From positions 1-64,000 of the forward strand of contig NZ_FNNN01000012.1 of NCBI RefSeq assembly GCF_900106755.1: DNA of 64,000 bases, written 5' to 3'. Shown here one piece after another: positions 7,782 through 16,822 of the stretch. The DNA is from Bacteroides faecis MAJ27. GTDB lineage: Bacteria > Bacteroidota > Bacteroidia > Bacteroidales > Bacteroidaceae. Within the stretch, counting starts at the first letter, position 1. Each line of letters opens with the position of its first letter. Position numbers and translations under genes: made by a program. The notes below the pieces were generated by a model that saw only the letters and a program-made list of their open reading frames with translations, searched no databases and was not told the DNA's origin.

Positions 7782-8387
7782 ATGAATGAAATTAAGAAAG
7801 AAGGACTGAAGAGAGTTCTCAAACGCCACGAAGATAATGTTGATAATATACAGGCTATCGTAAGCCGCATGACTGAAACAGGATTTACTATTTCAACCAA
7901 AGAGCTTGATGACTTGGCCGGTGTATGTGCTTTGCTCACTAAACAAGCGGAAGAGATGGCGAAAAAAGATGCTTCCCGAATAAAAATTGCCTTTAAACGT
8001 GAAGAGGATTATAAAGAGACTTTAGAACGTTTGCAAACTTGTATATCCGAGAACGCACATGAACTAAGAAAAGCTCTTTTGTACCATACAGCAAAGCCGT
8101 TAGATGTGGATGCCTACGAGATGTTGGGCAATAATGTAGTATTTTCCCGGAAATGGGCAGAACGGAAAGCACAGGAGTTTATGATCTCTCCTACAATAGC
8201 CCGTACCCATGCAACAAAACTTATCAACGATGTTAAGGAGGCCATTAATAATTTGAACGCTTTTGTTGCCGATAACCCCTGCTTTGGGAAAGGTATTACG
8301 ACTTCACATGACTCCCGAAGATGTTTGTGCTGGTTGGACGATGAAGGAGAGTTGCATGAGGACAAAGAAGCATACGAATTTATTTAA
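7782..8387 (+). CDS. Unknown 201-aa helical element protein
   Basis: The protein is mostly helical and highly charged. The first 100 residues form long heptad-like helices (K-R-V-L-K-R-H-E-D-N, L-T-K-Q-A-E-E-M-A-K-K). The C-terminus carries a small segment with R-R-C-L-C-W-L-D-D-E-G-E-L. It starts 12 nt after the previous stop and is followed 12 nt later by the next gene, so it belongs to one operon. No family is recognised. Confidence 0.6.
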   Translation: MNEIKKEGLKRVLKRHEDNVDNIQAIVSRMTETGFTISTKELDDLAGVCALLTKQAEEMAKKDASRIKIAFKREEDYKETLERLQTCISENAHELRKALLYHTAKPLDVDAYEMLGNNVVFSRKWAERKAQEFMISPTIARTHATKLINDVKEAINNLNAFVADNPCFGKGITTSHDSRRCLCWLDDEGELHEDKEAYEFI

Positions 8388-8399
8388 AGAATTATCATT

Positions 8400-8666
8400 A
8401 TGACTACAGAAGAAAGACAAAATTTTGACGCTTTCCAAAGAAAGTTACAGGAAAGCCCAGCGAACCGATTAGGCTTCTTTGCGAGTGTGGAAGGAATAGA
8501 AAAGCCTCAACCGGCAAATAATCCGTTTGACAAATGGAAACGGGATGCAGAGTATGAGAATCAGGCGATCTGCAAACATCTTGGTATTGAATACCACAAA
8601 GAGGATTTTACAGTATCAGACAAGGAACTGGCCCGTAACTGGGCACAGGGATTGCCAGACGCATAA
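8400..8666 (+). CDS. Unknown 88-aa element protein
   Basis: This small acidic protein has two parts: an N-terminal Q-N-F-D-A-F-Q-R-K-L helix, and a C-terminal segment rich in Trp and Tyr (N-P-F-D-K-W-K-R-D-A, L-A-R-N-W-A-Q-G-L). It resembles no family I know. It closes the run of small genes that ends at the 8679-8712 hairpin. Confidence 0.55.
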   Translation: MTTEERQNFDAFQRKLQESPANRLGFFASVEGIEKPQPANNPFDKWKRDAEYENQAICKHLGIEYHKEDFTVSDKELARNWAQGLPDA

Positions 8667-8678
8667 TATTAGATAATT

Positions 8679-8712
8679 CCGGGCAGGGATACTCTATTGA
8701 TGCTCTGCCCGG
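8679..8712 (+). terminator. Intra-operon hairpin, copy 2
   Basis: CCGGGCAG (8679-8686) pairs with CTGCCCGG (8705-8712) around an 18-nt loop and is followed by TTTACT. Layout and sequence parallel the 6920-6951 hairpin (CCGGGYAG, a loop ending in GAT, then CTRCCCGG). It may partly terminate before the zinc-motif and tail block. Confidence 0.55.
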
Positions 8713-8776
8713 TTTACTAAAGAAAATCAAGATGAAAACGGTGTATTCTCTAACTATTTAGGTTGAATTTAGAAAA

Positions 8777-9334
8777 ATGGCAGCAATTATAGATTACATA
8801 CCAAGAGTTACGTTATCAAACTTCAAAGAGTTAATAAAACGACAAGCTGAGACAGATAAAACACTGTTTAGCCGTTTCACTCTTAAAAACATACAGTATA
8901 CCGTTATGATGTCCATAGAAGAGCAGGAACTTATCTTCTTTTGGGAATATCAAGGAACAAGGAACCAAAAAACGATCAAGCTCCATACTGAACCAAGCAA
9001 TCTTGGAAACGGGTCCGTGCGGTACTTTCTTTGTCCTTATACCAGTCATAAATGCCGCAAACTCTTTTTGGATGGTAAGACAATCGCAAGTCGGTATGCT
9101 TTTAGCCATATTTACAGTATTCAGAAAGAGAGCAGATCCGGCCGCTTTTTCTATGGATTCGGACGATTGGAATACCCAGTACGAAGATACGGGAAACAGT
9201 TCTATAGAGGAAAAACAACCCCTTATGGACATAAAGTTTGGACATATCATAAGAAACTGGAAAAATACAACCGACAGTTAGATGAATATATCTTGCCTGC
9301 ATCAAGAGGACGAAAACCATTAGTTATCAAATAA
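8777..9334 (+). CDS. Unknown 185-aa protein with a cysteine-containing ribbon motif
   Basis: The protein is basic, with an N-terminal beta-rich domain and a central F-L-C-P-Y-T-S-H-K-C-R-K-L-F segment followed by S-R-Y-A-F. This segment resembles a recurring phage-associated family with a CP..C-type knuckle before an aromatic R-Y/H-x-Y stretch, though here only one Cys pair is present. The C-terminus is Tyr/Lys-rich and basic, suggesting nucleic-acid contact. It starts 110 nt after the previous gene, behind the hairpin. No catalytic residues are recognisable. Confidence 0.55.
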   Translation: MAAIIDYIPRVTLSNFKELIKRQAETDKTLFSRFTLKNIQYTVMMSIEEQELIFFWEYQGTRNQKTIKLHTEPSNLGNGSVRYFLCPYTSHKCRKLFLDGKTIASRYAFSHIYSIQKESRSGRFFYGFGRLEYPVRRYGKQFYRGKTTPYGHKVWTYHKKLEKYNRQLDEYILPASRGRKPLVIK

Positions 9335-9340
9335 TGAATT

Positions 9341-9700
9341 ATGAAAGACAATATCTTAAGCCTGCCTAATGATGTATTAGGCGACATTTTCAGAGAGATT
9401 TATTCGGAATATGAAAAGAGTATTCGAAGTATGTTCACCGCTCCGGTCTGTGATCTAGAGATTACCGCTCAACAGGTTGCAAAAGCCTTTGATAAAAGAG
9501 GGCTGATAGAATATGCACCACAATTTTACATCTTCGCAACAGGAGTGTTTATAGGCATTAAAAACCGGAAGAATCCCTATCAAGAGATTAATGAGTGGGT
9601 AGCTGCCTATCGGATGGCTAAAGAGATGAATGTGAACGTCTCTGACATAGATCCAAGAAAAGCATTTGAGTATTATCTATCAAAAAATAAGAAGTTATGA
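9341..9700 (+). CDS. Unknown 119-aa helical protein before the tail block
   Basis: This is an all-helical, neutral protein. Its helix F-D-K-R-G-L-I-E-Y-A-P-Q-F-Y-I-F-A-T-G-V-F-I-G and the W-V-A-A-Y-R-M-A-K-E-M segment suggest a compact bundle. Its stop overlaps the start of the chaperone-like gene by 4 nt (ATGA), tying it to the tail block. It could be a small head-tail or tail component. I cannot assign it to a family. Confidence 0.55.
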   Translation: MKDNILSLPNDVLGDIFREIYSEYEKSIRSMFTAPVCDLEITAQQVAKAFDKRGLIEYAPQFYIFATGVFIGIKNRKNPYQEINEWVAAYRMAKEMNVNVSDIDPRKAFEYYLSKNKKL

Positions 9701-10029
9701 AAGAAATAATAATTATTAACGGATGTAGTTTCAATCTTAAAGCTATAAAAGTCAAAAACTTTGTTTTAGCTGGAGAGTGTTTAGGGGATTTTACTAATAA
9801 AGAAGATGTCAATGAAATGCTAGCAGAAAAAGATAAGAAAACTTTGTGTGATGCGATTTCTCTTCTTTTTGTTGGTGATTGCTCCTTGAGCGATGCCTTA
9901 TGTGAAGGTACTAAAGATGACGCTATAGAAGCTTTAAAGCAGATAGCATTGTATTATCAATCATTGTTTAAACATGCTAGCCTCATAGCTAAGAATGTAT
10001 CACTAATGGCAGCAAAACCTAAGATATGA
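9697..10029 (+). CDS. Probable tail assembly chaperone
   Basis: This is a 110-aa acidic helical protein immediately upstream of the gp10-like and tape measure genes. It overlaps its neighbours by 4 nt on each side. A short beta N-terminus (E-I-I-I-I-N-G-C-S-F-N-L-K) is followed by helices, as in the tail chaperones that coat the tape measure protein before tube assembly. No -1 frameshift site making a longer GT-type product was identified. The assignment rests on position, size and composition. Confidence 0.45.
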   Translation: MKEIIIINGCSFNLKAIKVKNFVLAGECLGDFTNKEDVNEMLAEKDKKTLCDAISLLFVGDCSLSDALCEGTKDDAIEALKQIALYYQSLFKHASLIAKNVSLMAAKPKI

Positions 10030-10463
10030 AAGTTACTGTTGATTTATCCGGTTTGGATTCTTTCATCCAAGAAGTCGAAGATGAAATTAACCAAGGTTTG
10101 ATAGATGCGGCTCATAAGGCTATTGATACCCAAAAAGTAAAAAATGAGAGTAGCAAAAAGACTTATGAGAACCACACTTGGAACTTGCGTAATGCTCCAG
10201 GTGCTGCTGTTGTTCGCAATGGGGAAATCATTGATTTGTATGTCCCGGCAGATGGGGAACATTCTGAAGCGAAAGCTAAAACAGAGGACCTTCTAATTTG
10301 TGGGAAACGTCCTAGAAATGGAATAGTTGCTGCTGACGGAATGGAATATGCAAGTTTCGTGTCAAGCAAAGGTTTTGATGTTATGGACACAGCTTGTCAT
10401 GTCTTAGAGAGAGAAGTAAAAGAAAATGTAACTACTAATATTAAAGTAAAATGGCAGGATTGA
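10026..10463 (+). CDS. HK97 gp10-like head-tail/tail completion protein
   Basis: This is a 145-aa protein with the outline of the gp10 family: an N-terminal strand and helix (V-D-L-S-G-L-D-S-F-I-Q-E-V), then W-N-L-R-N-A-P-G-A-A-V where gp10 proteins carry their glycine-rich turn, then M-E-Y-A-S-F-V-S-S-K-G-F-D-V-M in place of the usual Y-A-x-x-V-E-x-G. Such proteins join the tail to the head or finish the tail. It overlaps both neighbours (4 nt and 13 nt), so it is co-translated with the tape measure gene. The match is by eye. Confidence 0.5.
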   Translation: MKVTVDLSGLDSFIQEVEDEINQGLIDAAHKAIDTQKVKNESSKKTYENHTWNLRNAPGAAVVRNGEIIDLYVPADGEHSEAKAKTEDLLICGKRPRNGIVAADGMEYASFVSSKGFDVMDTACHVLEREVKENVTTNIKVKWQD

Positions 10464-13400
10464 GGATTAATTTAGATGCTGATCTTACAAGATTCACTCA
10501 ACTTGTAAAGCAAATACAGAAGGTAAGAGCGGAATTAGGAAAATTGTCTACCGCTTCACCTAGTTATGATAAGTTGTACAAAGAGTTTAAAAGAATAAAA
10601 GGCGAGTTGGACGAAATGAAAAAGAAATTCGCTGAAATTCAAACGGCTTTAGCACAAGTAGATATAGCCAGTGGTATAGTAAAACAGTCCGAAACAATCA
10701 GACATGAGACAGACGAAACTTCTAAACACTTTGAAGATTACGCGGACTCCTTAAACGCTGTAAAAAAACAAGTAACCGCATTACAAAAGGAATACTATGC
10801 ACTGGAAGAATCGGAAAGAAATTCATCTGTCGGACAAGCTAAACTAAAACAGTGGGCGGCTTTAAATGCACAGTTGAAGGTTACAGCTGATTCAATGCGT
10901 GATGTTGCCAAAGTGGAAGAAAACGCCATTAAAGTTTATAAGTCAGCTGAAGGCTCACTGGTGCAATTAAGAAAGCAGCTAAGTATGTTGAACTTCCAGT
11001 ATGACAATCTTTCTCGAGATTTACGTAATGGTGCAACTGGAAAGGAGCTATTGATACAAATTCAAGCCGTAACTAATGAGCTAAGTTTAGCGGAACAAGC
11101 ATCTGGGCGTTTTCAAAGGAGTGTAGGACATTATGCCACTGCATACGACGGACTAAGAACACAAGTTAATATGCTCGCTCGTGAATTACCTAGTTTGGCA
11201 GTTTCTATGAACACTTTCTTTTTAGCTATCAGTAACAATCTTCCAATGCTTATTGATGAAATTCAAAGAAGTAGAGCTGAATTAGCTAAACTTAGAGCTG
11301 AAGGAAAGGAAGGTACTCCTGTTTGGAAACAACTTACCAAATCTCTATTAAGCTGGAATACTGCTTTAGTCGTTGGGCTAACACTTTTGTCTAATTATGG
11401 AAGCGAAATAGGTGAATGGGTAAAAAAGTTGTTTGATAGTAAAGAGAAACTTGATATCCTTAAAGAAGCGTTGAAAAATTATAATGAAGCCACATTAAAA
11501 GGGAAGAAGAATGCCCAAGATCAACTCGTCGAATTAAAGTTTTTGTACAAAGCTGCAATAGATGCGGCAGATGGTACAGATACTCGAACTAAAGCTATAA
11601 AGAAATTACAAAGTCTATATCCAGATTACTTCGAAGGTATGAATAAAGAAGCGTTTTTAGCAGGTGAAGCAAAAACAGCTTATGATAACTTAACTCAATC
11701 TATTTTAGATTATGCCCAGGCGCAAGCTATCAAAAACAAAGTTTCAGAAAACTTTGAGAAAATAATAGATATTGATGCCAAAATAGCAGAAGCTCAAGCG
11801 GAATATAATAGATTAGCTATAGAATCAAACAATAGCCTTAATTTTATATCATCAGGACTAGATGCGAAAAAAGCACAAGAACAACTCAAAATTTATAACG
11901 AGGCTAAAGAAGAACGAGAAAAGCTTATAGAGTCAAATAAGAAGTTAGAAGAAAGTTTCAATGCAGGTGCATTTCTTTTTACCCCCAATAATCAAAATAA
12001 TACAGGAAGTAACTATAAAGACTCATACCAACAACAGAAGGCAGTTTTAAAAGCTCAAAATAATATTCAGGATTCCATATTAAAAAGCCAATTAGAAGCT
12101 CAAAAGATGACAATCAATATAATGGAAGAAGGTAACGCTAAAGAGCTTGCTCAAATTAATGCCAATTATGATGCAAAGATAGCAGAAATCCAAAAACGTG
12201 AAAGGGAGCTTCTGCAAACCTTACAAGACGCAGAATATGAAGCATGGAAAGCGGCAAATCCTGATTACAAGAAAAAAGGATTGCAATTTGTTCCTACCAT
12301 TGTAGACATTCCCAGTGAACATAGAAATAATTTTGACGCTGAATATTCTTCAGCATATCAAAAGCAGCAAAACGAAATAAACAAACTGTTACAATCAACC
12401 CTCAACAAGTATCAGGATTACAATAAGCAGCGTGAGCAGTTGGTTAAGTCTTTCAATAAAGAAATGAAGTTTCTGAACTCACAACGTACCGAACAAAATT
12501 CGGAAGATATAGACCGGGCAATAGAAGTTGCAAAGAAACAACTCAAAGAAGGATTGAAAGGAATACGGGATGAAATGGAAAAAGAGTTTGCCGGACAGGA
12601 GAATACCTTTTTAAAGATGTTATACGGTGACATTTCTTTGATGGGATTTTCTGATCTATCCAATTTGATTTCCCAAGCCCGCCAGTTGAATGACTATCTT
12701 TCTGGAAAAGGTGACAAAGAGGAAATAACATTTATTTCTAAAGAACAACTAGAAGCGATTGAAAAAAGTCCGGCAGACTTAGAAAAGTTGAGAAAAGCAC
12801 TGGATAAGTTGCTAGGTACAGGTAAAAAAGAAAATAAATGGGAAGAGATATTTGAAACCTTCAAAAAAGGCTTTGCTTCTCTTAAAAGTGCAAAAGATTT
12901 CAAAGAAATATCTGGCGCCATAGGTACAATAAGTAATGCCGCTTCATCGGCAGCTGGAGAAGTTGCAAACTTATTTGAAGCGATGGGTAAGACTTCAGCA
13001 GCAGATGCCATAAGTGGTGTAGAAAGCGCAATGAATACAATATCCAATATTGGGCAAGGTTTTGCTAAAGGTGGAATTGTAGGCGGTATTGCGTCCGCAG
13101 TAGGAGAAGCAGCTAATCTTATAGGAAAGGCTTTTGCGGCTAATTCTCGACATAAAAAAGCTCTTGAGGCTATTATGAACGAAACGATAGATCAGCAAAG
13201 AGAATATAACCTTCTTTTGTTGGAGCAAAATCTTTTGTATGAGAAAGCATCTACAATCTTTGGAGTTGATATTTATTCTAAGGCCAAGAGCGCAGTTATT
13301 AACATGAAGGACAGCGTAAAAAGCCTTAATAAAGAACTTACAGGCGGAGAATATGGGAACTGGCTCACAAGCATAACAAGAGAGCTTTTAAAAGGAGCTA

Positions 13401-14548
13401 ATTTGTATGAAGGTTCCACCCTAGCTTTAAAGGACCAATATGCAGGGCTTGCCAACATAGAAATCAAAACCGGACACAAAAAAACAGGATTATTTGGATG
13501 GGGAAAGGGAAAGGATATTTATTCCTCTGTCCTTGATGTATATCCCCAATTAATAAAAGCTAATGGAGAGTTTGATAAAAGTTTAGCAGAAACAATTATC
13601 AATACCCGCACTATGTCAGATGAAAGTAAAGCAGCATTGCAATACATGATTGATTTAGCACAACAAGCAGAAGATGCTTACGATGAGCTTAATGATTATA
13701 TGACTGATATATTCGGTGATTTGGGTAATTCTATGAGCGATGCATTAGTAGATGCTTTTTCAAATGGAACTGATGCAGCAAAAGCTTTTACTGACTCTGT
13801 TTCTAGTATGCTTGAGACACTAGCAAAACAAATGGTTTATTCTGTCACATTAGCTCCCATTATGGAAAAGGCACAATCAAAAATGCTAGATGTAATGAAG
13901 GATACCGGGCTTTCTGATGAAGAACGTTTCACTCAATGGACAAATATTTTGAATAACTTAGTTGATGATGCTATAGGTCAGCAGGACTTGGCCAATAGGT
14001 TATTAAGCGAATATCAAGATATAGCAGAAAGCAAAGGTTTTGACATATTATCGAATACTTCCACCTCATCCCAAGAATCTTCCAAGAAAGGCTTTGGCAC
14101 CGAAATGACACATGAGGATGCCGGAGAGTTGAGCGGTCGTTTCACAGCTCTTCAGATCGCCGGAGAGGAGATTAAGAATCAGAGCGTAGAACAGACGAGA
14201 TTGCTAGACTCTATAAATTCAATATTACTTAATATAGAACCTTCACAGGATTCTTTCAGTATTACCGATCCATCATTAAGCAGAGAAGCATTAAATAGTA
14301 GTTTTGCAGCCGATATAGCAATGAAGGCAGAATCTAACGCCCAGTTGCAGGCGGCTATAGTTAATCTAACTGGAGAAGTTCAGGCAATTAAAAACAATGT
14401 TGGTGAGATGTTGACTAATAGCGTAGAAGACAGGCTAAACCAACAAACTATCGCTGAAAATTCCAGTAATCTCAACAAGAATCTTCCCAAGATTACCCAG
14501 GCATTAGACGGCATAAAACAAAATACGAGTGGTTTGTCACATCGTTAA
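10451..14548 (+). CDS. Phage tail tape measure protein
   Basis: This 1365-aa protein is the length ruler and channel component of a long-tailed phage. Residues 1-190 are coiled coil (F-T-Q-L-V-K-Q-I-Q-K-V-R-A-E-L). A conserved Bacteroides phage stretch around 225-310 (L-A-R-E-L-P-S-L-A-V-S-M-N-T-F-F) includes hydrophobic segments. Long coiled coils follow (530-760), then a Gly/Ala-rich hydrophobic block (about 820-900, G-F-A-K-G-G-I-V-G-G-I-A-S-A-V-G-E), then helices to the end. By the usual 0.15 nm per residue it would set a tail near 200 nm, a rule-of-thumb estimate. No tube, baseplate or fibre gene follows; the operon ends at a hairpin 24 nt downstream. Confidence 0.88.
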   Translation: MAGLRINLDADLTRFTQLVKQIQKVRAELGKLSTASPSYDKLYKEFKRIKGELDEMKKKFAEIQTALAQVDIASGIVKQSETIRHETDETSKHFEDYADSLNAVKKQVTALQKEYYALEESERNSSVGQAKLKQWAALNAQLKVTADSMRDVAKVEENAIKVYKSAEGSLVQLRKQLSMLNFQYDNLSRDLRNGATGKELLIQIQAVTNELSLAEQASGRFQRSVGHYATAYDGLRTQVNMLARELPSLAVSMNTFFLAISNNLPMLIDEIQRSRAELAKLRAEGKEGTPVWKQLTKSLLSWNTALVVGLTLLSNYGSEIGEWVKKLFDSKEKLDILKEALKNYNEATLKGKKNAQDQLVELKFLYKAAIDAADGTDTRTKAIKKLQSLYPDYFEGMNKEAFLAGEAKTAYDNLTQSILDYAQAQAIKNKVSENFEKIIDIDAKIAEAQAEYNRLAIESNNSLNFISSGLDAKKAQEQLKIYNEAKEEREKLIESNKKLEESFNAGAFLFTPNNQNNTGSNYKDSYQQQKAVLKAQNNIQDSILKSQLEAQKMTINIMEEGNAKELAQINANYDAKIAEIQKRERELLQTLQDAEYEAWKAANPDYKKKGLQFVPTIVDIPSEHRNNFDAEYSSAYQKQQNEINKLLQSTLNKYQDYNKQREQLVKSFNKEMKFLNSQRTEQNSEDIDRAIEVAKKQLKEGLKGIRDEMEKEFAGQENTFLKMLYGDISLMGFSDLSNLISQARQLNDYLSGKGDKEEITFISKEQLEAIEKSPADLEKLRKALDKLLGTGKKENKWEEIFETFKKGFASLKSAKDFKEISGAIGTISNAASSAAGEVANLFEAMGKTSAADAISGVESAMNTISNIGQGFAKGGIVGGIASAVGEAANLIGKAFAANSRHKKALEAIMNETIDQQREYNLLLLEQNLLYEKASTIFGVDIYSKAKSAVINMKDSVKSLNKELTGGEYGNWLTSITRELLKGANLYEGSTLALKDQYAGLANIEIKTGHKKTGLFGWGKGKDIYSSVLDVYPQLIKANGEFDKSLAETIINTRTMSDESKAALQYMIDLAQQAEDAYDELNDYMTDIFGDLGNSMSDALVDAFSNGTDAAKAFTDSVSSMLETLAKQMVYSVTLAPIMEKAQSKMLDVMKDTGLSDEERFTQWTNILNNLVDDAIGQQDLANRLLSEYQDIAESKGFDILSNTSTSSQESSKKGFGTEMTHEDAGELSGRFTALQIAGEEIKNQSVEQTRLLDSINSILLNIEPSQDSFSITDPSLSREALNSSFAADIAMKAESNAQLQAAIVNLTGEVQAIKNNVGEMLTNSVEDRLNQQTIAENSSNLNKNLPKITQALDGIKQNTSGLSHR

Positions 14549-14571
14549 TTTCATTCCATGCTATTATAAAA

Positions 14572-14606
14572 AATCCCCGGTCGCTTGTGATAAGTAGCCG
14601 GGGATT
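14572..14606 (-). terminator. Hairpin terminator between convergent genes
   Basis: AATCCCCGG (14572-14580) pairs with CCGGGGATT (14598-14606). The A-run at 14567-14573 gives a U-run on the minus strand, so it best terminates the minus-strand membrane gene. It may also slow tape-measure transcription from the other side. Confidence 0.7.
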
Positions 14607-14610
14607 AATA

Positions 14611-15033
14611 TTAGTTATTTCCGGAAAGAATTTTGTCTACTTTATCGAAAGAATCGTATTCCTCGAAATTTAAAGAAAATCCTGTAGGAATCATTCTTTT
14701 ACTAAAAAAACGAACGATATTTGGATAATTGGATTCCCATATTTCTTTTCTATCTTCTTTTAAAGCTACATTATATTTTTGAGAAATGTTATTGTATAAT
14801 TCACTTATAGATATAAAGAAAGCCTGTTTGTAACATTTAAAAGCGTTTTCTTTTTCTCCGTCTAGACATAATAGTTGAGCTTCATCTATCAATTCATCCT
14901 CTTTAGATGGGGAGTGTTTTAAGCTGATTTTTTTCACATCATTAGTCATTTCCCATAACTTGAAGAACAAAATAATTTGTAATACACCAAATACGATGAT
15001 TGCAATAGATGCGAATAGTGTGATATTTTCCAT
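14611..15033 (-). CDS. Single-pass membrane protein of unknown function
   Basis: This 140-aa protein has one N-terminal membrane helix (about 5-27, F-A-S-I-A-I-I-V-F-G-V-L-Q-I-I-L-F-F-K). A cytoplasmic helical part follows that contains a TPR-like pair (E-A-Q-L-L-C-L-D-G-E-K-E-N-A-F-K-C-Y-K-Q-A). It is transcribed alone against the tape measure gene, from a likely promoter with TACGTTTG (15071-15064, minus). Lone membrane genes next to tail modules are often lysogenic-conversion or exclusion functions. This is suggestive only. Confidence 0.68.
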   Translation of the reverse strand: MENITLFASIAIIVFGVLQIILFFKLWEMTNDVKKISLKHSPSKEDELIDEAQLLCLDGEKENAFKCYKQAFFISISELYNNISQKYNVALKEDRKEIWESNYPNIVRFFSKRMIPTGFSLNFEEYDSFDKVDKILSGNN

Positions 15034-15221
15034 AATTCAGTGTGTTTTATGTTATACAATGCGCAAACGTACAAAAAGAAGAAACAAAACACAAGTCTTG
15101 CAGATGTTTTCTAATTTTGCGGAGGAAAAAATAAAAAGAGCGTCACCCGAACCACCAGATAAACGCCCTTCCCTAATTCATAGCAGTACAAATATACTAT
15201 TTACTTTTAAATAATCGTACT

Positions 15222-15608
15222 ATGTTTTCAGAAATCAACGAAAAAATAACGGCAAATACAGGGATGAAAGGCAAGAAACAGATAGACATAATCAAGACGA
15301 ACAAGCCCTTTTCGATCCGTGTCCTTTATATTAGGTACGGAGTTTATGATATTGTATTCACTTACCAAGAAACAACCGTTTTTCAACCGATTTCAGACGA
15401 ACAGTATAGGGAGTATAGGAAATTGTGTTATTTGCGCCCTATCAGGGCTAAGAACTATCTTCTTGGCCTTGTAAACTTTGAAGGTACACTATATAACAGG
15501 GGAGACTTTCAATTTATAGGTAAAGATAATCCACCAACAAAAGAAATAATAGTACTTTGGCAGGAGATAGAAAAGAGCTTATTTAGTCGAGATAATCAAC
15601 ATATATAG
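15222..15608 (+). CDS. Unknown 128-aa element protein
   Basis: The protein is basic and mixed alpha/beta, rich in Tyr and Arg (S-I-R-V-L-Y-I-R-Y-G-V-Y-D-I-V-F, Y-R-E-Y-R-K-L-C-Y-L-R-P). No signal peptide, membrane segment or catalytic motif is visible. It stands alone between the minus-strand membrane gene and a 340-nt non-coding stretch, so it probably has its own promoter. The Arg/Tyr-rich surface would suit nucleic-acid or protein binding. Confidence 0.5.
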   Translation: MFSEINEKITANTGMKGKKQIDIIKTNKPFSIRVLYIRYGVYDIVFTYQETTVFQPISDEQYREYRKLCYLRPIRAKNYLLGLVNFEGTLYNRGDFQFIGKDNPPTKEIIVLWQEIEKSLFSRDNQHI

Positions 15609-15671
15609 AACGGTGTTGATTGATAATATGGTTTGAGCACATATTTTAAATACCCTAATTTCGGGGATTGC

Positions 15672-15809
15672 ATGTTGAATAATCAAATAATTTTCGGCAA
15701 ATATGAAGGCAAAACGGTCATGCTATCGGTGATATTGGAAGGCTCAAACAAAGGTACTAAAATCGCACTTTTAAAGGTAATTGTGAGTTACGTTTTAAAT
15801 ACGGTTTGA
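15672..15809 (+). CDS. Possible 45-aa ORF
   Basis: A short open frame begins at ATG 15672 and ends at TGA 15807-15809 inside a palindrome. The peptide is hydrophobic in its second half. Nothing else supports it; it may be chance. The surrounding stretch 15609-15946 otherwise holds no gene. Confidence 0.15.
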   Translation: MLNNQIIFGKYEGKTVMLSVILEGSNKGTKIALLKVIVSYVLNTV

Positions 15810-15824
15810 CCCCGTATTTAAAAC
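15792..15824. repeat. 13-bp perfect inverted repeat
   Basis: GTTTTAAATACGG (15792-15804) pairs with CCGTATTTAAAAC (15812-15824) around TTTGACC. There is no U-run beyond the natural T/A content of the stem. It lies in the gene-free stretch between the 128-aa gene and the fic terminator, so it could be a binding site or an RNA hairpin. A TACCCTAA motif identical to those at attR occurs nearby at 15651-15658. Confidence 0.45.
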
Positions 15825-15887
15825 TAATCCCAAAAGTTTTTGCGAGAGTAGCCGGATTTTCGGACCACTTCCTTAAGTGACACAGAA

Positions 15888-15918
15888 AAGAGAGCAACAC
15901 ATCAAGCATTGCTCCCTT
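15888..15918 (-). terminator. Terminator of the xre-fic operon
   Basis: Read on the minus strand, a 10-bp stem with one G-U pair (15918-15909 with 15897-15888) and an 11-nt loop is followed by TTTTCTG. It lies 29 nt beyond the fic stop. Confidence 0.7.
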
Positions 15919-15946
15919 ACCTCATCACATCATCAAAAAAAATTGG

Positions 15947-16504
15947 TTATTCAGGCTCATAACCTTCGTAATAGTAAGATTGTGTAATGCCTTTAAATAT
16001 CACCTCTCTATCATCTACTTGGTTGGTTAGTCCCTGATGTAGCAAAGTTCGCAGTTCTAGGTCATTAATTGGACTTCTTTCCATTGCTTGTAAATAGAGA
16101 ACCTTATCCACATTCTGCCAATCAATCACCATGCCAAGACGTTTCTTTAGAATCATATCAAGCCAAATACGCATAGTACGACCGTTTCCTTCCATGAATG
16201 GATGAGCAATGTTCATCTCGACGTATTTGGCTATGATCTCATCGAATGTTGTTTCCGGCATCTTTTCTATGACCGGTAACATTACGTCCAGATACATGCA
16301 ATTGGCGAAGCGGAAGTTTCCTTTTGATATATTGAGGGTGCGGACCTTTCCAGCAAAGTCATACAATCCCTCAAACAGATAGCGGTGTATGTCGCACAAT
16401 CCTTTTACGGTTCCTACCTCGATACGGTCTATATCGCCAGTTTCAAACAAAGCATGAGCTTTTACAAGGCTCAACTTATCTATTTCATTTGTATTCATAT
16501 TCAA
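15947..16504 (-). CDS. fic: Fic-family AMP-transferase
   Basis: Fic proteins transfer AMP, or less often other nucleotide groups, from ATP to a hydroxyl on a target protein. This 185-aa protein has the full active-site loop HPFMEGNGR (H101 to R109), with the catalytic His and the phosphate-binding G-N-G-R. The flap region [10 protein letters not shown] lies upstream, as usual. I see no clear (S/T)xxxE(G/N) inhibitory helix in it or its partner. It follows the XRE gene by 12 nt in the same operon, like a phage-borne toxin-regulator pair. The target is unknown. Confidence 0.88.
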   Translation of the reverse strand: MNMNTNEIDKLSLVKAHALFETGDIDRIEVGTVKGLCDIHRYLFEGLYDFAGKVRTLNISKGNFRFANCMYLDVMLPVIEKMPETTFDEIIAKYVEMNIAHPFMEGNGRTMRIWLDMILKKRLGMVIDWQNVDKVLYLQAMERSPINDLELRTLLHQGLTNQVDDREVIFKGITQSYYYEGYEPE

Positions 16505-16516
16505 TCTACCTTGATA

Positions 16517-16822
16517 TTATAAAACAATTTCTCCGCTTTCTATTCTATCCAGTAACCGGGACAAATCCGGCACACTATTGATATTGTAATTGGTATCTCT
16601 TATGCGGATCACTCCAATAATACCATCGGAAGATGAAGGTGCAAACAGTTCTGTAATATCAACTCCTAAAGCATTGGCAATCTTTTCCAGTGTTTCGAGA
16701 GAAGGTGTAGATTTACCATTAACAATATTACTCATATTTGGCTGGGTTATCCCTATCATTCCTGCAAGTGATACAACGGTCACTTTTTTTTCCTTTAATA
16801 CATCTTTAATTCTTAGTTCCAT
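16517..16822 (-). CDS. XRE-family repressor paired with Fic
   Basis: This 101-aa protein has an N-terminal lambda-repressor-like HTH (about 14-65, V-S-L-A-G-M-I-G-I-T-Q-P-N-M-S-N-I-V-N-G) and a small C-terminal beta/helical tail for dimerisation. I chose ATG 16822: the frame stays open upstream to 16918, but that stretch encodes an unlikely Tyr/Val-rich peptide and covers the promoter. Copies of ATTATATCG at 16823 and 16859, and inverted near-copies at 16948 and 16980, suggest control of both its own operon and the divergent one. It may act as antitoxin, lysogeny repressor, or both. Confidence 0.82.
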   Translation of the reverse strand: MELRIKDVLKEKKVTVVSLAGMIGITQPNMSNIVNGKSTPSLETLEKIANALGVDITELFAPSSSDGIIGVIRIRDTNYNINSVPDLSRLLDRIESGEIVL

